From: Bimuria novae-zelandiae CBS 107.79
Taxonomy: Eukaryota; Ascomycota; Dothideomycetes; Pleosporales; Didymosphaeriaceae
Assembly (NCBI GenBank): GCA_010015655.1
Contig: ML976722.1
Coordinates: forward strand, 284,144 to 348,143
Direction: 5' to 3'
DNA length: 64,000 bases
This document shows positions 1 through 12,486 of this stretch, piece by piece. Below the pieces are notes generated by a model. That model saw nothing but the letters and a program-made list of their open reading frames with translations. It was not told the origin of the DNA and searched no databases. A program made the translations under genes and the position numbers. How positions within the stretch are numbered: the first letter of the stretch is position 1; each line of letters opens with the position of its first letter.

Positions 1-287
1 AGGGGGAGGAAGACAGTACGGGAGCAGAGCTACAAGGGCGAGGGAGAGAGGGGCAGGACAACAACACCCTCACAGATGAGGGCCGGCTACTATAGGTATC
101 TAGGTGCCTGTAGTAGCAGGTAGACCTATTAAAGGGAGGATGGGCTATGTACAACAAGGCTACTGTGATGGTAGCCAGCCGACAGGCACGAAACGCTTTC
201 TGTAAATACAGCTTAGCACGTCCCCATGCCCCATGGGAGGCTAGAACATTATGTTCCTGGACGTTAATCAATACTACTACTACTACT
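1..287. other. GC-rich unassigned segment ending in a (TAC)n tract
   Basis: This stretch is richer in G and C than the DNA around it and has little sign of RIP. It ends at a run of TAC triplets (about 271-289) exactly where the Fot1-like transposase frame to its right stops resembling a transposase. A triplet tail at the junction is what the 3' end of a LINE or SINE on the plus strand would leave. I see no tRNA-type A and B boxes and no protein domain, and the other end lies outside the window. Identity is unknown. Confidence 0.35.
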
Positions 288-793
288 ACTGTAAGGAAGC
301 CCTTCTCATCCATATTATACGTGTGACGAGGCTCTATATTGTACTCCTCCATTTTCTTTAGCAGAAGTTAAAAGAATTACTCGTATTTAGCCCCTAAATC
401 AGCTTGGTGGCGCGCGCGATCCATTCCAGTAACCTAATAGGGGGTGATTTTGACGTTGTAACGGTTAATAAATTAGGTAACCCAGCTTTTTCCTACTAGT
501 TGTTCGCCGTTAGTTTTTACAATTAATAAAGCAAAATTCTGCAGCATCTCCCTTATAGGTGGTAGACGACGGCCTGTAAGCTTTTCTATATAGCTTACAA
601 GCTCCAGTTCTTGTTGAGGGGTAAGTTTTCGCCGTTGGAGTTGTTGCTCTTTCATCGGCACGTTTTTGCCCTAGTGTATCCTCCTCAACGTAGTGTCTGG
701 TACACCATATTTTTTCGCTATTTTTCGATACGGGAATTCTTCTCCTGGTCCGCGCGATTCGATTTCTTCAATTGCCTTGTCAATTGGATCCAT
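288..793 (-). pseudogene. Fot1/pogo transposase, N-terminal fragment
   Basis: Transposase of the Fot1/pogo group (Tc1/mariner superfamily, DDE type), which cuts and pastes its element using terminal inverted repeats. The frame starts with ATG at 793 (MDPIDKAIEEIES), followed by a helix-turn-helix stretch (YRKIAKKYGVPDTTLRR), the CENP-B-like segment (LTPQQELELVSYIEKLTGRR...VGKSWVT) and the start of the catalytic core (YNMDEKGF, first Asp of the triad). Five in-frame TAG/TAA stops sit where Gln or Trp is expected, as RIP would leave. Just after DEKGFL the frame turns into Val repeats coded by the (TAC)n tract and loses resemblance, so the rest of the gene is missing here. The element's outer inverted repeat is probably near 840-883. 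Confidence 0.8.
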
Positions 794-883
794 ATTGGCT
801 GAGTTATGGGTGGGTGAAGGATTGGGTGGAAAATGCGGGGGTGCGCCATTTGCCGAACCGCGCCAAGTGCTGAACCAACATGT

Positions 884-1286
884 TAATACTTTTTACTAAT
901 CCTTTTAAATTTAGTTTTTAATTTTACTAATTTTCTTACTTATAAGTTTATTATAAAGTTTATAAAATACTTCTCCTTAGAGCGTATACTATAGGCGGTT
1001 GCACTCTATAGGATTCTATTAATGCTGGCTATTTGCTCTATATAGGCACTTGTAGTTCGCATCAGGAGTGCGCCCTCCAAGCGTAGCGTACATGCCTGCG
1101 TGCTTTATTGTTTGGCCGAGCTGCGCGAGCCATCGAGCATATCTCTCCAGAGACAGAGTTGCTACTGCGCCTGGTCTCGATAGGTTATTAAGCTCTCTCT
1201 AAGCCCACTTATAGTTGTATCGTAGTGCTAAGCGTAGGAAATCTTTTATTAGTAATATACCCTTTATCTCTAAAAGATTTAGGAGC
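884..1286. other. AT-rich degenerate intergenic DNA
   Basis: No frame or repeat is recognised here. It is TpA-rich RIP-type sequence with a short more GC-rich part near 1060-1150. It is the old target DNA into which the minus-strand copia element inserted, and it continues on the far side at 12052. Confidence 0.5.
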
Positions 1287-1291
1287 ACACC

Positions 1292-1515
1292 TGTTAGATT
1301 TGATAGTGTTCTATCACTTTGAGATAATGCAATAATGAGAATTGATGGTTGTGATAATTTATTGATGATGTTCGTGTTCTATCTATGTCTAGAATGCAGA
1401 TGTGTACGAGGCTCCAAATAAGTGCCGCTACAGCGCTAGCCCTATTTAGAATAGTACAAAAGAGAGAGTGCTCCAGCCTCATATCCACAACAGATAGAGG
1501 CCATATAATCGGACA
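1292..1515 (-). repeat. 3' LTR of the minus-strand copia B
   Basis: Reverse complement of the LTR at 18282-18505 (starts TGTCCGATTATATGG, ends CTGACA), with transition differences. Flanked on the left by ACACC. A purine-rich tract with its G run lies just inside the element at 1516-1530 on the minus strand. Confidence 0.93.
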
Positions 1516-1529
1516 CACCCCCTTAGCTT

Positions 1530-3285
1530 GGGCTTATCCTCAAGCTGGACCTTCGCATTATTTATCTATCTATTATTCTAACTTAAAGGCCTCTATCCTC
1601 TGCTGTAGATCCTGCAGGGCAACCTCTTAATTAGTAATCTTGTCTAATATATCTTTAAGTCCTAGCTTATTTAGAAACTTGCTCTATTTGTTCACTAGTA
1701 GGGCCTTTATAAGTCTATCTATAACTATGTCCTCTAAGCGTTGATAGTCTACCTTAATTTTCCTAAGTGTAACTTCTTGTCTTAGCTAGTGATTGTGAAT
1801 ATCCACATGGCGGAGCTTGGTCTGCAGCTTTGCGATCTCTTCAGTAACTAGGCGAATAGTTTATTAATTATCGTAGTTAATTATGATTAGATAATTGCTT
1901 ATAGCGATCTAGAGCTCCTAGAGTAATTGTAAAGTAAAGATGGCCTCCTTAGCCACTTGTGAAAGCGCTAAAAGTTCGGCCTTTATTATTAATGTAGTAA
2001 CTATATCTTGCTTGCTTGCTTTCCAGGTAATTAGGCCGCCAAATAGCTTAATAATGTATCCTTATAAACTCTTACGATTAAGTGTATTATCTGCAAAGGA
2101 TGCGTCGCTTACTACTTCTAAAGTATCTACACCCCCAAGCTAAAGACCTAGTAATTTGGTATTAGCAAGATAGAGGAGAACTTAGTTAGTAGCCGCTTAA
2201 TACTCTTTACTTAGGTTAGATAAGAATCGTGATAATCTAGAGCTTGCAAAGGCGATATCTAGTCAAGTTATAACTATAGTATAGAGAATTAATCTAACTT
2301 TGCGCTGGTATCGATTAATCTCACCCTTATTAGCTAGTCCTGTTCTTGGGAGTAATTCGATTGAACCTATCGGGGTATTGTGGCGAATCTCATAGTAATT
2401 AATAAGGCGCGATATTTTGTCGATGTATAATGCTTATAAAAGCTAGATCTTTCTATTTAAGCGGTCCCTAATAATTTTAATTCCTAGAAACTATTATAGG
2501 TCTTTCCCGCTAGTAAGGGTAAATTTAGTTCTTATCTCTTTAATAGCTGCTTTTGCTGCAGGCTCGTGATTCTTCTAATAGGCAATAATAAAATCATCTA
2601 TATAGAAGAAGATAATAATGCCATCCTTAATAAGGTAGCATGGCTCGTGGGGCACTATTTTAAAGCCAATATTATAAAGCGCTAATATGAACTCTCTTTA
2701 CCAGAGTAGTAGAGATATACGTAGTCTATACAGTGCTTTGTGTAGTTTAAGGACTATGCCTGCTCACGAGTATCCGCGGGGCATTCTTATATAGATTTCT
2801 CTATCCAGCTTTACGTAAACAAACGCGTTCGTAACGTCATGTTAGATAAGCTCTAGGTTAAACCAAGCTATAATTACTATAAGTATATAAAAGAATTGTC
2901 CTGTAAGTATTACAGCGTAGGTTTCTTATAAGGTTAGTTGCTACTATTAATCACCCCGCACCACCAGCCTTGCCTTACACTTCTATAGTTAATAGTGTTT
3001 ATTAAACTTGTAGGTGTATACCTACATGCAGTTAAGAATTTAATAGCCTACTACCTTCACTAGAGCTGCTGCGACCTCGCTCCAAGACTTTATTTCCTTA
3101 TAGCTCTATAGATAGGAACGTTCTGCTTCCTTCCACATATTATAAAGAGGGTAATCTTCGAGCTTACTTTGGCATGTGGGTGGCTCTAGAAGCACGCTTC
3201 GATATGGCTTCTTACTTAATATAATTATTTATTAAAGCTACGCCTTATTAAGAATCTTGCCTTTGTATTTGCTATTACTGCCAGC
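1530..3285 (-). pseudogene. copia B pol, reverse transcriptase and RNase H part
   Basis: The minus strand carries the C-terminal half of a copia polyprotein, colinear with 16500-18230 of the plus-strand copy. It includes the catalytic reverse transcriptase block (a YVDDxxIA-like motif, now read as YIDDFIIAY near 2590) and an RNase H segment with the copia-type stretch SVASDASFADNTL-like near 2090-2110. Many TAA/TAG stops interrupt it. It is separated from its N-terminal half (8724-11780) by copia A. Confidence 0.8.
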
Positions 3286-3290
3286 TTTAG

Positions 3291-3444
3291 TGTTAGCCAA
3301 CATTACAACTCGACTATGTCGTTACATAGTCATGTGACCCTGCTGATCTAGAATCTTCTAGATACTCCACTTTATGTATATAACCACTCTGACTTTACTA
3401 GATAGTAATTAACCTAGTTCGCCTCCTGCTGTGGTACGCACACA
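3291..3444 (+). repeat. 5' LTR of copia A
   Basis: Begins TGTTAGCCAACATTACAACT and ends GTACGCACACA. It differs from the 3' LTR at about ten positions, all transitions, which fits RIP acting separately on the two LTRs. Confidence 0.94.
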
Positions 3445-3458
3445 GTTATGAGCCCGGA
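3445..3458 (+). other. primer-binding site, complementary to initiator tRNA-Met half
   Basis: GTTATGAGCCCGG abuts the LTR. Its complement reads CCGGGCUCAUAAC, the 5' side of the anticodon stem, the CAU anticodon and the loop of an initiator tRNA-Met, ending at tRNA position 39. Drosophila copia is known to prime from a 39-nt 5' fragment of this tRNA. The match to this fungus's own tRNA is inferred. Confidence 0.75.
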
Positions 3459-3689
3459 TTACACTTATAATTAATAATTACTAAATTTATTTATTATTCT
3501 TTATATAGACCTTATTGTCGATAGCTATAACGTCGGTATCGGAGACCTATTGTCGATCGCCGTAGCATTGGCATCGAAGACCTGATATAGACGATAGCTA
3601 TAAAGTGGTGTCGCTATTAATCACGATATTGCTTAGCGACTCAGGAGTCACACGCGTGACTGTTATACTGGATAGACTAGTAGATTGGG

Positions 3690-6600
3690 AGTCCTGGTTC
3701 TAGCTACGACGAGAGAAGGCTATCGTAGATGGTATCTAAAAATACTGCGATATCTTAAAGCCAAAGGATGAGCTACCAAAGCTTACTAAGCCTACGAAAC
3801 TATTACCTAGCGCCATTAAGGCTGGAGCAACCGCGATTAGCTAGCTAGATACAGGCTAGCAGGTAATGTATAGTAATCTCCTTAAGGACTAGAGATACAA
3901 AAGAACGGAATATACAAACCTAAAGCGGAGAGAAGGCAAACTTCTTATAGAAATTAGTCACACTATTGCAACTCGCCACCTCTACCTAATTAATAGAAAA
4001 GACAACGTCTATAATTAATTAATCGCGCTTAAGTAGTAGCTTGCACTAATCGTAGCTACACGTAGTAGAGAGCTAGTAACTAAATACTACGCTCTGCAGG
4101 AGAAGCCTTAAAGCTATAACCTTAAATAATAGCTTAATAACTAGATTTATATTATAAATTAATGCAGGGAGGCAAACCTTCCTAAGACGATAGGCTATCG
4201 AGCCTAAGACGATTTTCTAGTAGTTATTAGAATAATTACTCCTGAGTAGGCCGCTGCATCACACCACGACCTTATTCTAAAAGAAACTATTAGGAAAACG
4301 GATGAGATTTAATTTCTAGCGGACTATGTTGCCCAATTCAGGATGTATCATCGACGAATCGGACTTACTACGGCTTCACCCGGAACGTTTGCTACACTAG
4401 GCGTTTCAGCATAACAAAGCCAAGAACAGAAAGAACGATCGCTAAAGGGAAAACCAGAGTGTATCTGTAGAAGCCGACACTAGTACAAGGACTACTAGTA
4501 CCTAGTCCCAGACCATCCAAAGAGACTAAAGAACTTCCGACCAGTACAGGCCACGTAAGCTAAGGTTATAGAGGCCTTAAAGGACCTAGAGCAAGTTAAG
4601 AAAATTAGTAATATCCTTATAAGAGATAGGATAAGCATAAAGAAGGCAGACAAGCTAATAAAGCTTAATAATAAAAAGACGTTAGTAAGTCGTAATTAGA
4701 GGTTTGCTGCTCACAGCTCATTCTCTATTATATAGCTATAACAGGTGCAGTAGAAAGCGCTACTTATAATTATTAACTAATAGATTCTAGACCCTAGTTC
4801 TAACATTCATGTCTATAACTTAACCCGTTTTGGATGGACGGAGACGCGCAAGGCAGAACCAGAGGATATTCTCTTTATAGGAGGATTAATAGTACCTATA
4901 TAAGCCTAGGGAAAAGTTACTTTTAATATAAACTTGCCTTATAGCATAGGTCAGATCTAACTTATAGATATTACTCTTGTAGAAGGTTTCTTCACGAACG
5001 TTATAAGCCTCTTAAGATGCCGAGCAATAGGTGTGTAGTTCGACTTAGGACGAGATATAATATACTAGCATTATCCGTTAAACGTCATTTGCTCGCTACA
5101 ACACAAGGACGGCCACTGGATTATTAATGCCGAGGATAACGACCGACCAACGCTGAGTAGTTTTGCTACAGCGCTTCGGCGAGCATATAAGGCCTCGAGA
5201 GAGGATTGACGCCTAATTACAGCATCCCACATTAAAGCTTATGAGTTATTTGCCCATGCAAGCAAGGAAGTAATTAATTATGTAAACAAGAACGTGAAAG
5301 GGATAGCTCTGGATCTAGATACCCGAGCACCTCGATTACGAGAATGCGACACATGCATTAAAGCGAAATTAGTAGCTTAAGTAAGTAGACGCTAACCTAA
5401 AGAACAGGCTACGAGACTATTCTATCGTATTATAATTAATCTTGTGCAGCTTATCCCTACAGGGGAGACCTGCTATAACGGAGACTAATACTTGCTACAC
5501 GCTGTGTGCGAGTACTTAAAGTGGCATAAAGTAACTACACTTATAGACAAGACACTGCACTCGGTAGTGCCAGCGCTAAAAGCATTAATTAATAAGATCT
5601 AGCGTTAGTATAGATACATTATAGTTGTACTTAAGATTAATGGTGAGCGGGGCTATAGCCTTAAGCTCTATGATATTGCAAAGTAAGCAGGCTTTAAGAT
5701 TAAGTTATAAGCTCTAGATACTACTAAGTAGCTTAGCGGAGTAGAAAAAGCAGAATATGTTATTATTATAAAAGTAAGAGCGCTTTAAATTTAAGCAGGA
5801 CTACTAAAGTTACTATTAAATAAACTAGCTATCACTGCCGCTCAAATCGCCAATGTCACACTAATAAAAGCTATCCATTAGAAAACGCCCTATGAGCTTG
5901 TTCACGGCAAGCAGCCTTTAGTTACTTATTTTGCTCCAATTAGATATAAAGCTTATATTCTTAACAAAAAGTTAAAGAAGGCTGATAAGCTTAAATCTCG
6001 CACCTTTATTAGATACCTGGTTAGATACGACTCTACCAACATTTTTCGCATTTAGCTACCTAAAAAGGACCAGGTAATTCGCGTACGAGATGTGATTTTC
6101 AAGCGCGAAAGTCGTTTTAGTGATAACTTAGAGAGAGAGGCTGTGACGCAGGAAGAAATTAAGGTCTTAGATATGCCTCATTCCTAAGACACACAGGCCA
6201 CTCTAACCGATCTAATTAAGCCAATGCAGTCACGGCTTCACACCATACCTAATCGCAAGGAGGATGAGCCTTATATGGCCTATCTACCGACGCCGGAGCC
6301 ATTAATTCGTGGCAACACAGCGCCGCCTCAGCAGGAGAAAGGCGAGGATATCTTTAACACAGATACGCAGGATGCGCAGGATGACTAGTAAACTATAGAA
6401 GAGCAGAACACTAAGTAATAGTTGCAAGAGCAACTGCTCCAAGACATGTAGTCTAATTAAGAAGAAGATGGCCCAATAATACATGTTAGAGCACCGCAGC
6501 AGGAGAATGTTACTAGTTAAGCACAAGGGCCACTTATGCCAATCCTATTAGGCCACCAGGCACCTTTAACTCTACCAAAAGGATGGGCAAGTTCAGACGA

Positions 6601-8479
6601 ATATGTTCCAGATCGGCGGAGAAACAACGCACCCAGAATGGCTAATCCCAAGGTTGGAAGCAGCAGCAACATTATAGCAGGCAAACGAGCAAGGAAGCTA
6701 CTAAATTAGGCCTTTACTATATACTATATAGCTTTTGCAGTCGCAATAAATCCGACAGCCCTAGTAAAGCTAGCTAGAGAACTACTAAAGATAAGGCTTT
6801 ATCGTAATTAGCTACCACCACCGCCTAAGCGCTAGAAAGACCTTAAGAATTATCTATTTAGCGTAGAGTTTACCTAGGCAGTTCGAGCAGAGTTTAAGAG
6901 CTATTAAAAAAAGCACTATTTTAAGCGCACTAAGGTAACATTAGCTATAGTAGATGCTAAGATACTGCCCCTAATATAGGTCTTCACGTACAAGTTTAAT
7001 AAAGACAGATATCTATACAAGTTCAAGACACGACTCTGCGTACGAGGAGACCTACAAGACACGTAGGGAGACACGTATGCTACAACACTTACTATAAAAG
7101 TGTTTCGAGCACTTATCGCTTTAGCAGTAGCCTTCGGCCTGCTAATATTTTAGTTTAATACATTAAATGCCTTTCTTAACGCTCGACTACCACGAAAGAT
7201 GTACTGCCATACCCTAGAAGAATTTATAGACATATTTAGTAAGCTTCTTAAGTTGCAACGAGCACTCTATAGCCTTAAGGAAGCACCGCTGCTTTAGTAC
7301 TAAGAGCTATTATTAACCTTAAAGAAGCTTGGCTTAAGGCTAGTACTAAGAGTTCTATGTTTGTTCACGAACAAGTAGTTAATTATATTCTTTTATATTA
7401 ATAATATTATCGTCCTCGTACATCTACTTAATATAAGCGCCTACCAAGCGTTCAAGCAACAGCTACTTAACACATATAACATTCGCGAGCTAGGAGAGCT
7501 TAAGTAGTTCTTAGGAATTCGAGTTATTTAAGAAGAGCTCACAAGATCTATCTACTTAATCCAAGACTTATTTATTAACAAGATTGTAATAAAGTTTGAC
7601 CTTAAGCTTAATAGACAATATCTAGACGTACTATTAAAGGAAAACAACCTTACGCCTTTAACAGAGGAACTAAGCGCAACATAAATACATAGATATTAGT
7701 AATTAGTTAGCTTACTAGTATATATCTTAACCTTAACACGCCTAGACGTCGCGCAAGCATACTTAATACTGGCACGTTATCTTTAGAATCTAAAATAGAA
7801 GCATATGCACGCAGCGCAGCATGTTTAGCAATACCTAATTAGTATAAAGAACCTTGCTATTCGTGCATCAGCAGATATACAAGGCGGAATTACAAGTATC
7901 TTAACACTAGAATTGGCTTAGCAAGAACCAGAACCGTTATTCTATGGCGCATTAGATGCGGCCTTTACAGATAAGCTACACACTTGTCGAAGTTCCTAAG
8001 GCTATCTTTTCAAGCTCTACGGCCTACCTATTAATTAGAAAGCGACAATTTAGCGATTAGTTACGAAATTAACTACTAAGGCTAAGCTGCTATCTCTATT
8101 ACTAGCAAGAGGAGAGATAGAGTGGTGGCAACGCTTCTTTTAGGCAATTTATTTTAACCTAGAGTTTATACTATCACTTTAGTGCGACAACCAGCAAACT
8201 ATCTTAATTATAACTAAGATAGCTAATAAGCTTTAGACAAAGCTTAAGCACGTAGACGTGCACCACCACTGGATACGTTAGGAAGTATTAGAAGGCAGAT
8301 TACAAATTAAATGGAAGCCTATCGTAGAAATGCCAGCTAACGGCCTCACAAAGATCTTTCCACGCCAAAAGCACGCCAGCTTTATACGCTAGCTAGGACT
8401 TAGCGATATTTTAGCATTACTAAAGCCTCGAACAGACTTAGAAGATATTGTATCAAACGAGCTCGGGGGGTGGTACTAG
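3690..8479 (+). pseudogene. copia A Gag-Pol, RIP-degraded
   Basis: Degraded copia polyprotein with domains in the usual order. Gag ends with a knuckle-like CICRSRH segment near 4455. The protease has an ILDPSSNIHVYN motif near 4785, corresponding to the DPGSNTHV motif of copia D. The integrase zinc region is near 5250-5380 (HASKEVINYVN...CDTCIKAKL). In reverse transcriptase the catalytic YVDD reads YINN near 7400, both Asp codons changed GAC/GAT to AAT as G-to-A RIP predicts. RNase H and the C-terminal KHVDVHHHWIR block (about 8250) follow, ending at TAG 8479. Dozens of TAG/TAA stops exclude function. The exact start is uncertain. Confidence 0.85.
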
Positions 8480-8564
8480 AGGAACACACGCAGAGATCAC
8501 TAAGAGCTTAGAGTCACTCCTTTTTTAGCTTTTGTTTCTACAATTTACTCAAGCTAGGGGGGTG

Positions 8565-8718
8565 TGTTAGCTAACATCATAACTCGACTATATTGTCACA
8601 CAGTCATGTGACCCTGCTGATCTAGAATCTTCTAGATACTCCACTTTATGTATATAACCACTCTGACTTTACTAGATAGCAATTAACCCAGTTCGCCTCC
8701 TGCTGTGGTACGCACACA
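8565..8718 (+). repeat. 3' LTR of copia A
   Basis: 154 bp, preceded directly by the polypurine tract ending GGGGGGTG. It contains GTCATGTGACC and TATATAA-like stretches that may belong to U3 promoter elements. Confidence 0.94.
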
Positions 8719-8723
8719 TTCAG

Positions 8724-11700
8724 TGCCTGCTATAAAGGCTACGGCCCATGCGCTTGTTTGTAACTACCCTGTTTATAACTCTTAGGGTAGTCTAGCTTAA
8801 TCGCCTCCTGCTATTAGTTATATAAGGAGTGTTACTAGTGGCGGTGTTAATAGAGGCGTTAGATATTCGTACCCAGCTCTCCTGCCTTAATTATACTTAG
8901 GAGCGCTTTTAACCTCTTCCTCTAGCGCTTCACTAATTATCTTATCCTTAAAGAAGGACTCGGTAGCTTGCTCTTATTAAGGTAAAGAAGGTAGCTCTAC
9001 TAATCGCACCTAGGCTACTATTTCTTCTAATGTGTTATGCATAAGGTTATCCACCAGGTCTTTAGTTTTACCTAAGAACACAGTATCCTCGTCGAAAATT
9101 ACATCGCGAGTACTAATTGTCTTTGCTAAAGAGGGAATCTATATTCTCTAGATATTAGTTAATTTATAGCTAACTAAATAACCTATCTATGCTTTAGGAT
9201 CTAGTCGCTGGAGCTTGCTCTTGCCACGTTTAGTGTTATTAGTTATAGTAAAGGTCTTACAGCCATAGGCTTTTAAGTAAGCTTAATTAGGCTTCTTTAG
9301 TTAGGTGACAATGCCGTTCTAAAAGGCTACTATTGTAAAGAACACTTTATATAGAGATCGCTATTAATTGGCATAATTCGGCGTTTAATTATATAGGTAG
9401 ACTGCGGCTTAGGTAATCTTAGGCTATATTTACTAGGGTAGGTTAGAGTTAAGTCGCATCGCGCGCGCTTTCTTCTTAATTACACCCCTTAAGCGTTTAG
9501 CTCCTCTATTTTGTGCTTAAGTATCTGGTGCTAAAGACTCGATCTTAATACCTTACGCTAAGCACCACTTCTTAATATCTGCCTTAATAGAGAAGATCTT
9601 ATTATTAGATTTAATTACTTTTACTATAATGTTGTATTATACTTTCATAAACTGTACAAAGGTGCTAAGTAATTTAATAATTAAGCGTGCTAGGCGGTTA
9701 TCCTTAAAGTAGTAGTCCTATGCAAAGCTAGAGAATTAGTTAGTAATTAGTATTTAGCTCTTTTCTCTTGTTAAGCTATCTGCTTCGTAGTCGTGAAAGT
9801 CTATTACGACTTGCTCGCCAGGGCCTTTAGTTCGCTCCTTGGCTTGCTAGCGTATTTGCTATTTTAGTTTTACTTTACCGCAGGCGTTACATTTAACTAT
9901 AGGGAGGCCTTTAATCCTTACTCCCTTAGATTACTGCACGAGGTGTTCGAGGGCCTAAAGGCCTAGATAGCCTAATTATTAGTGCCAGGTCTACGCGTTT
10001 GCCTTCTGCGGTCTTTGTTTAATGCGTGTGTTAGTCTTGTAAGTGGCGTGCGCAGTATTAGTAGGAATACTACCTACTAGCCTTATTCTGTATTCTAGCA
10101 CCTACTATCTGTGCAACTCTTAAAGTTCTGCCAGCACAGTATTATCTTTTCTTTTTAGAGTCGTTAGGTCTGCCTTTATGTCCCACCAAAGGCCTTGCCT
10201 CTAGAGTAATCGAAACGATATAAGGTTGCAGAGCAAATTAGGGTAATAGGCGATATTATCTAGCCGTATTATTTAATTACCGCTTACACTTTGTACATTA
10301 AGATAGATAGTTCTATATCCTTAGATATATATTTGTGTATTCCCTGCCTATATAAAGTCTCCTAACGCCGGTGGCCGGTATAAGACAAAGCGATTAATGT
10401 TATTAAAGATATAACAAGTTATGCCTAAATCGAGTATAGCTAAGCATCGTAATAGGTACGTGTTTAATTTGTTATAGAAGGATGCGGCTTAGAAGCTCGC
10501 TAGGATTTTAGTAATCTTGCGTCTGTCTAGTTACTTATTATTAGCTTTAGTAATTCGAGTTAGAGTGGGAGTATGTGATAATTTAATTCTAGGTGTTTAA
10601 GACTTTAGTCTTTTCACCTTCCTTATCTCATCTTATAGATGTGAATTATTTTAAATTCTGTATTATACCATATCTGCAAAGCCAGGTCGTGGCCTAAACC
10701 ACTCTAGTGCATGATCTGGATATGCGTAGAAGCAGTCTTTGAGACTATACCTTTATTTATAAGCAGGGCATTTTTACCTTTAACTATTATTATATTCTCT
10801 ATTAAAGACTGCTTAGATATAGTGCTTTAACTAAAGGATCGTTTTTGTCGAGGTCTCCCTTGTCCACGTTAGTTATTCGTAGAAGATGGCGCGTCTTTAG
10901 TAGCGTAAGAGGCGTCCCTGTCAGTGCCTAGGGTGGATGCACCACTAGTAGCGAGAGATAGCTCACTAGTAGCAAAGGCGCCCCTATGCTGTTTGCCCTT
11001 AATTGGGTGGAGTATTACTATATATTCTTAGAAGCGTTTTATTATCTCCTTCCTTGTTATATCTGCGTCTCGGCGTCTAGTTTCTTAAAAGGACACACCC
11101 TAAGTGGGAGCAGCCTTTATAATCGCAGTTAGGAAGTCCTTTATAGTATTATAGATTAATTATACTTTAGCAATATTATTCGTCTCTGCTTTTATAGCTG
11201 CCTAATTATACTCAGTTAGCCAGGTATCCTAGTTTAAGAGTTATCTTATTAGCTTAAGGGCTTATAGGTATCGTACTCTTGCTCTATCCTGCTCGTCTTC
11301 TTTATTAACGCCTACGGTCTATGTTAGAGACGTAATCTATTACTAGATTTACTCTCTAGGCTTGCAGTAGTTGCGTTGCAGGTGTGGCAATATAGTGGAT
11401 TAGATATAGATAACCACTTTCTTAAGACTTAATCTCTCCTTGCGGTATTCCTTATCCTTTATCTTATAGTCTTTAAGCTATATCTTATAGAACTTAATAT
11501 CCTCCTTATATACCTTAAGTTCTGAGTTTAATAGCTCTAATAGGCGTATTAGAGGGTTCTGTTAATCGTCGTCGTTTACGCGGATAATTGGTTAGTAACT
11601 CGCTATTTCTAGTGGCGACGACGGTGTCGGCCTTTTGCGTAGGAGTTTAGTTCTATCTAGGTTAATAATAGGCTATATATCTATTAGTTCGCATCGCGCT

Positions 11701-11780
11701 TTTAGCTGTAGCAGCCATGGTGTGTAGTTAGTGTAATTAGTTAATATAATTGTTAAGTCGCGGAGTGTTGACAGCGACAT
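8724..11780 (-). pseudogene. copia B Gag, protease and integrase part
   Basis: N-terminal half of the family B polyprotein on the minus strand. It starts at ATG 11780, the same start as 13449 in the plus-strand copy (MSLLTLRDLTI there). Gag occupies about 11780-10600, the protease and pre-integrase region about 10450-9950, and the integrase core about 9850-9100. Stops of RIP type are frequent. It runs into the copia A insertion at 8718. Confidence 0.8.
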
Positions 11781-11822
11781 TATCCTTTCTTAAGGTTTAG
11801 TTAAGGTAGTAAGACTCTTAAT

Positions 11823-12046
11823 TATTAGATTTAATAGTGTTCTGTCACTTTAAGATAATGCAATAATAAGAATTAATAGTTATAATAATTTATTAATAAT
11901 ATTTGTGTTCTATTTGTGTCCGGAATGCAGATGTGTGCAAGGCTCCAAATAAGTGCCGCTATAGCGCTAGCCCTATTTAGAATAGTACAAAAGAGAGAGT
12001 GCTCTAGCCTTATATCCACAATAAATAGAGGCCATATAATCGGACA
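11823..12046 (-). repeat. 5' LTR of the minus-strand copia B
   Basis: 224 bp, reverse complement of the family B LTR, with a half-tRNA-Lys type primer site next to it at about 11805-11822. Flanked by ACACC at 12047-12051. Confidence 0.93.
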
Positions 12047-12051
12047 ACACC

Positions 12052-12486
12052 GTTGGCGTGTGCGCGATTCCATTTAAATAGCTATTTAGTTATGTCTGTT
12101 GTTCTGCTACTTTATGGGCGTAGGGTAACCTTTCTGTATGTATATCGTACCTGCTCCTTCTAGTTATTATCGCTTAGACAGAGATTATTCTTAAGTTCTC
12201 TTATTAGTACCTATAGCGTTTATTAATTACCTAACTATAGTCTTATAAGCTCTAGCCTTTATAAATTAACTATAGTATAAACCTAGTTCTAAAGTACCTA
12301 AAATTTTATTATAAGCTAAGTATAAATAGTAGACTCTAGCCTATAGCGCTTAAACTATTATATATAAGACTTACCCTTAGTATTTAGTTCTAGCAGCTCT
12401 AAAGCCTAGTTATATATATTTATCTACTTAAAAATTTTAAAATTAATATAATTTTATATCCCTTAAGGATTTACGTGGTACTTAAG
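12052..12486. other. AT-rich degenerate DNA between two LTR elements
   Basis: Continuation of the pre-insertion DNA seen at 884-1286. It is very AT-rich from about 12180 onward. No coding frame, repeat or structural RNA is recognised. Confidence 0.5.

Larger units (their letters stand above)
3291..8718 (+). mobile_element. Ty1/copia retrotransposon, family A
   Basis: A 5428-bp element inserted in the RT part of the minus-strand copia B. It has 154-bp LTRs (3291-3444 and 8565-8718, TGTTAG...ACACA). The 5-bp target duplication is TTTAG (3286-3290) and TTCAG (8719-8723), differing by one transition. The uninterrupted target can be read in the sister copy near 16500, where GGCACTAAAGCC is intact. 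A half-tRNA primer site follows the 5' LTR and a polypurine tract AAGCTAGGGGGGTG precedes the 3' LTR. It is younger than its host by nesting. Its coding region is heavily RIP-mutated. Confidence 0.95.
1292..12046 (-). mobile_element. Ty1/copia retrotransposon, family B, minus-strand copy (interrupted)
   Basis: LTR retrotransposon bounded by two 224-bp LTRs (1292-1515 and 11823-12046) and by an exact 5-bp target duplication ACACC (1287-1291 and 12047-12051). Subtracting the inserted element at 3291-8718 and its 5-bp duplication leaves 5322 bp, against 5323 bp for the plus-strand sister copy at 13183-18505, so it is full length. The copies match throughout. The minus orientation follows from the coding frames and from the position of the primer-binding site next to the right-hand LTR. 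All frames are broken by RIP-type stops. Confidence 0.95.

Noticed and set aside
1..287. A tRNA-derived SINE
   Set aside because: No A or B box could be found; kept only as an unassigned segment.
3445..3458. A tRNA gene, from the anticodon-arm match
   Set aside because: Only half of one arm is present, on the complementary strand and next to an LTR: a primer-binding site.
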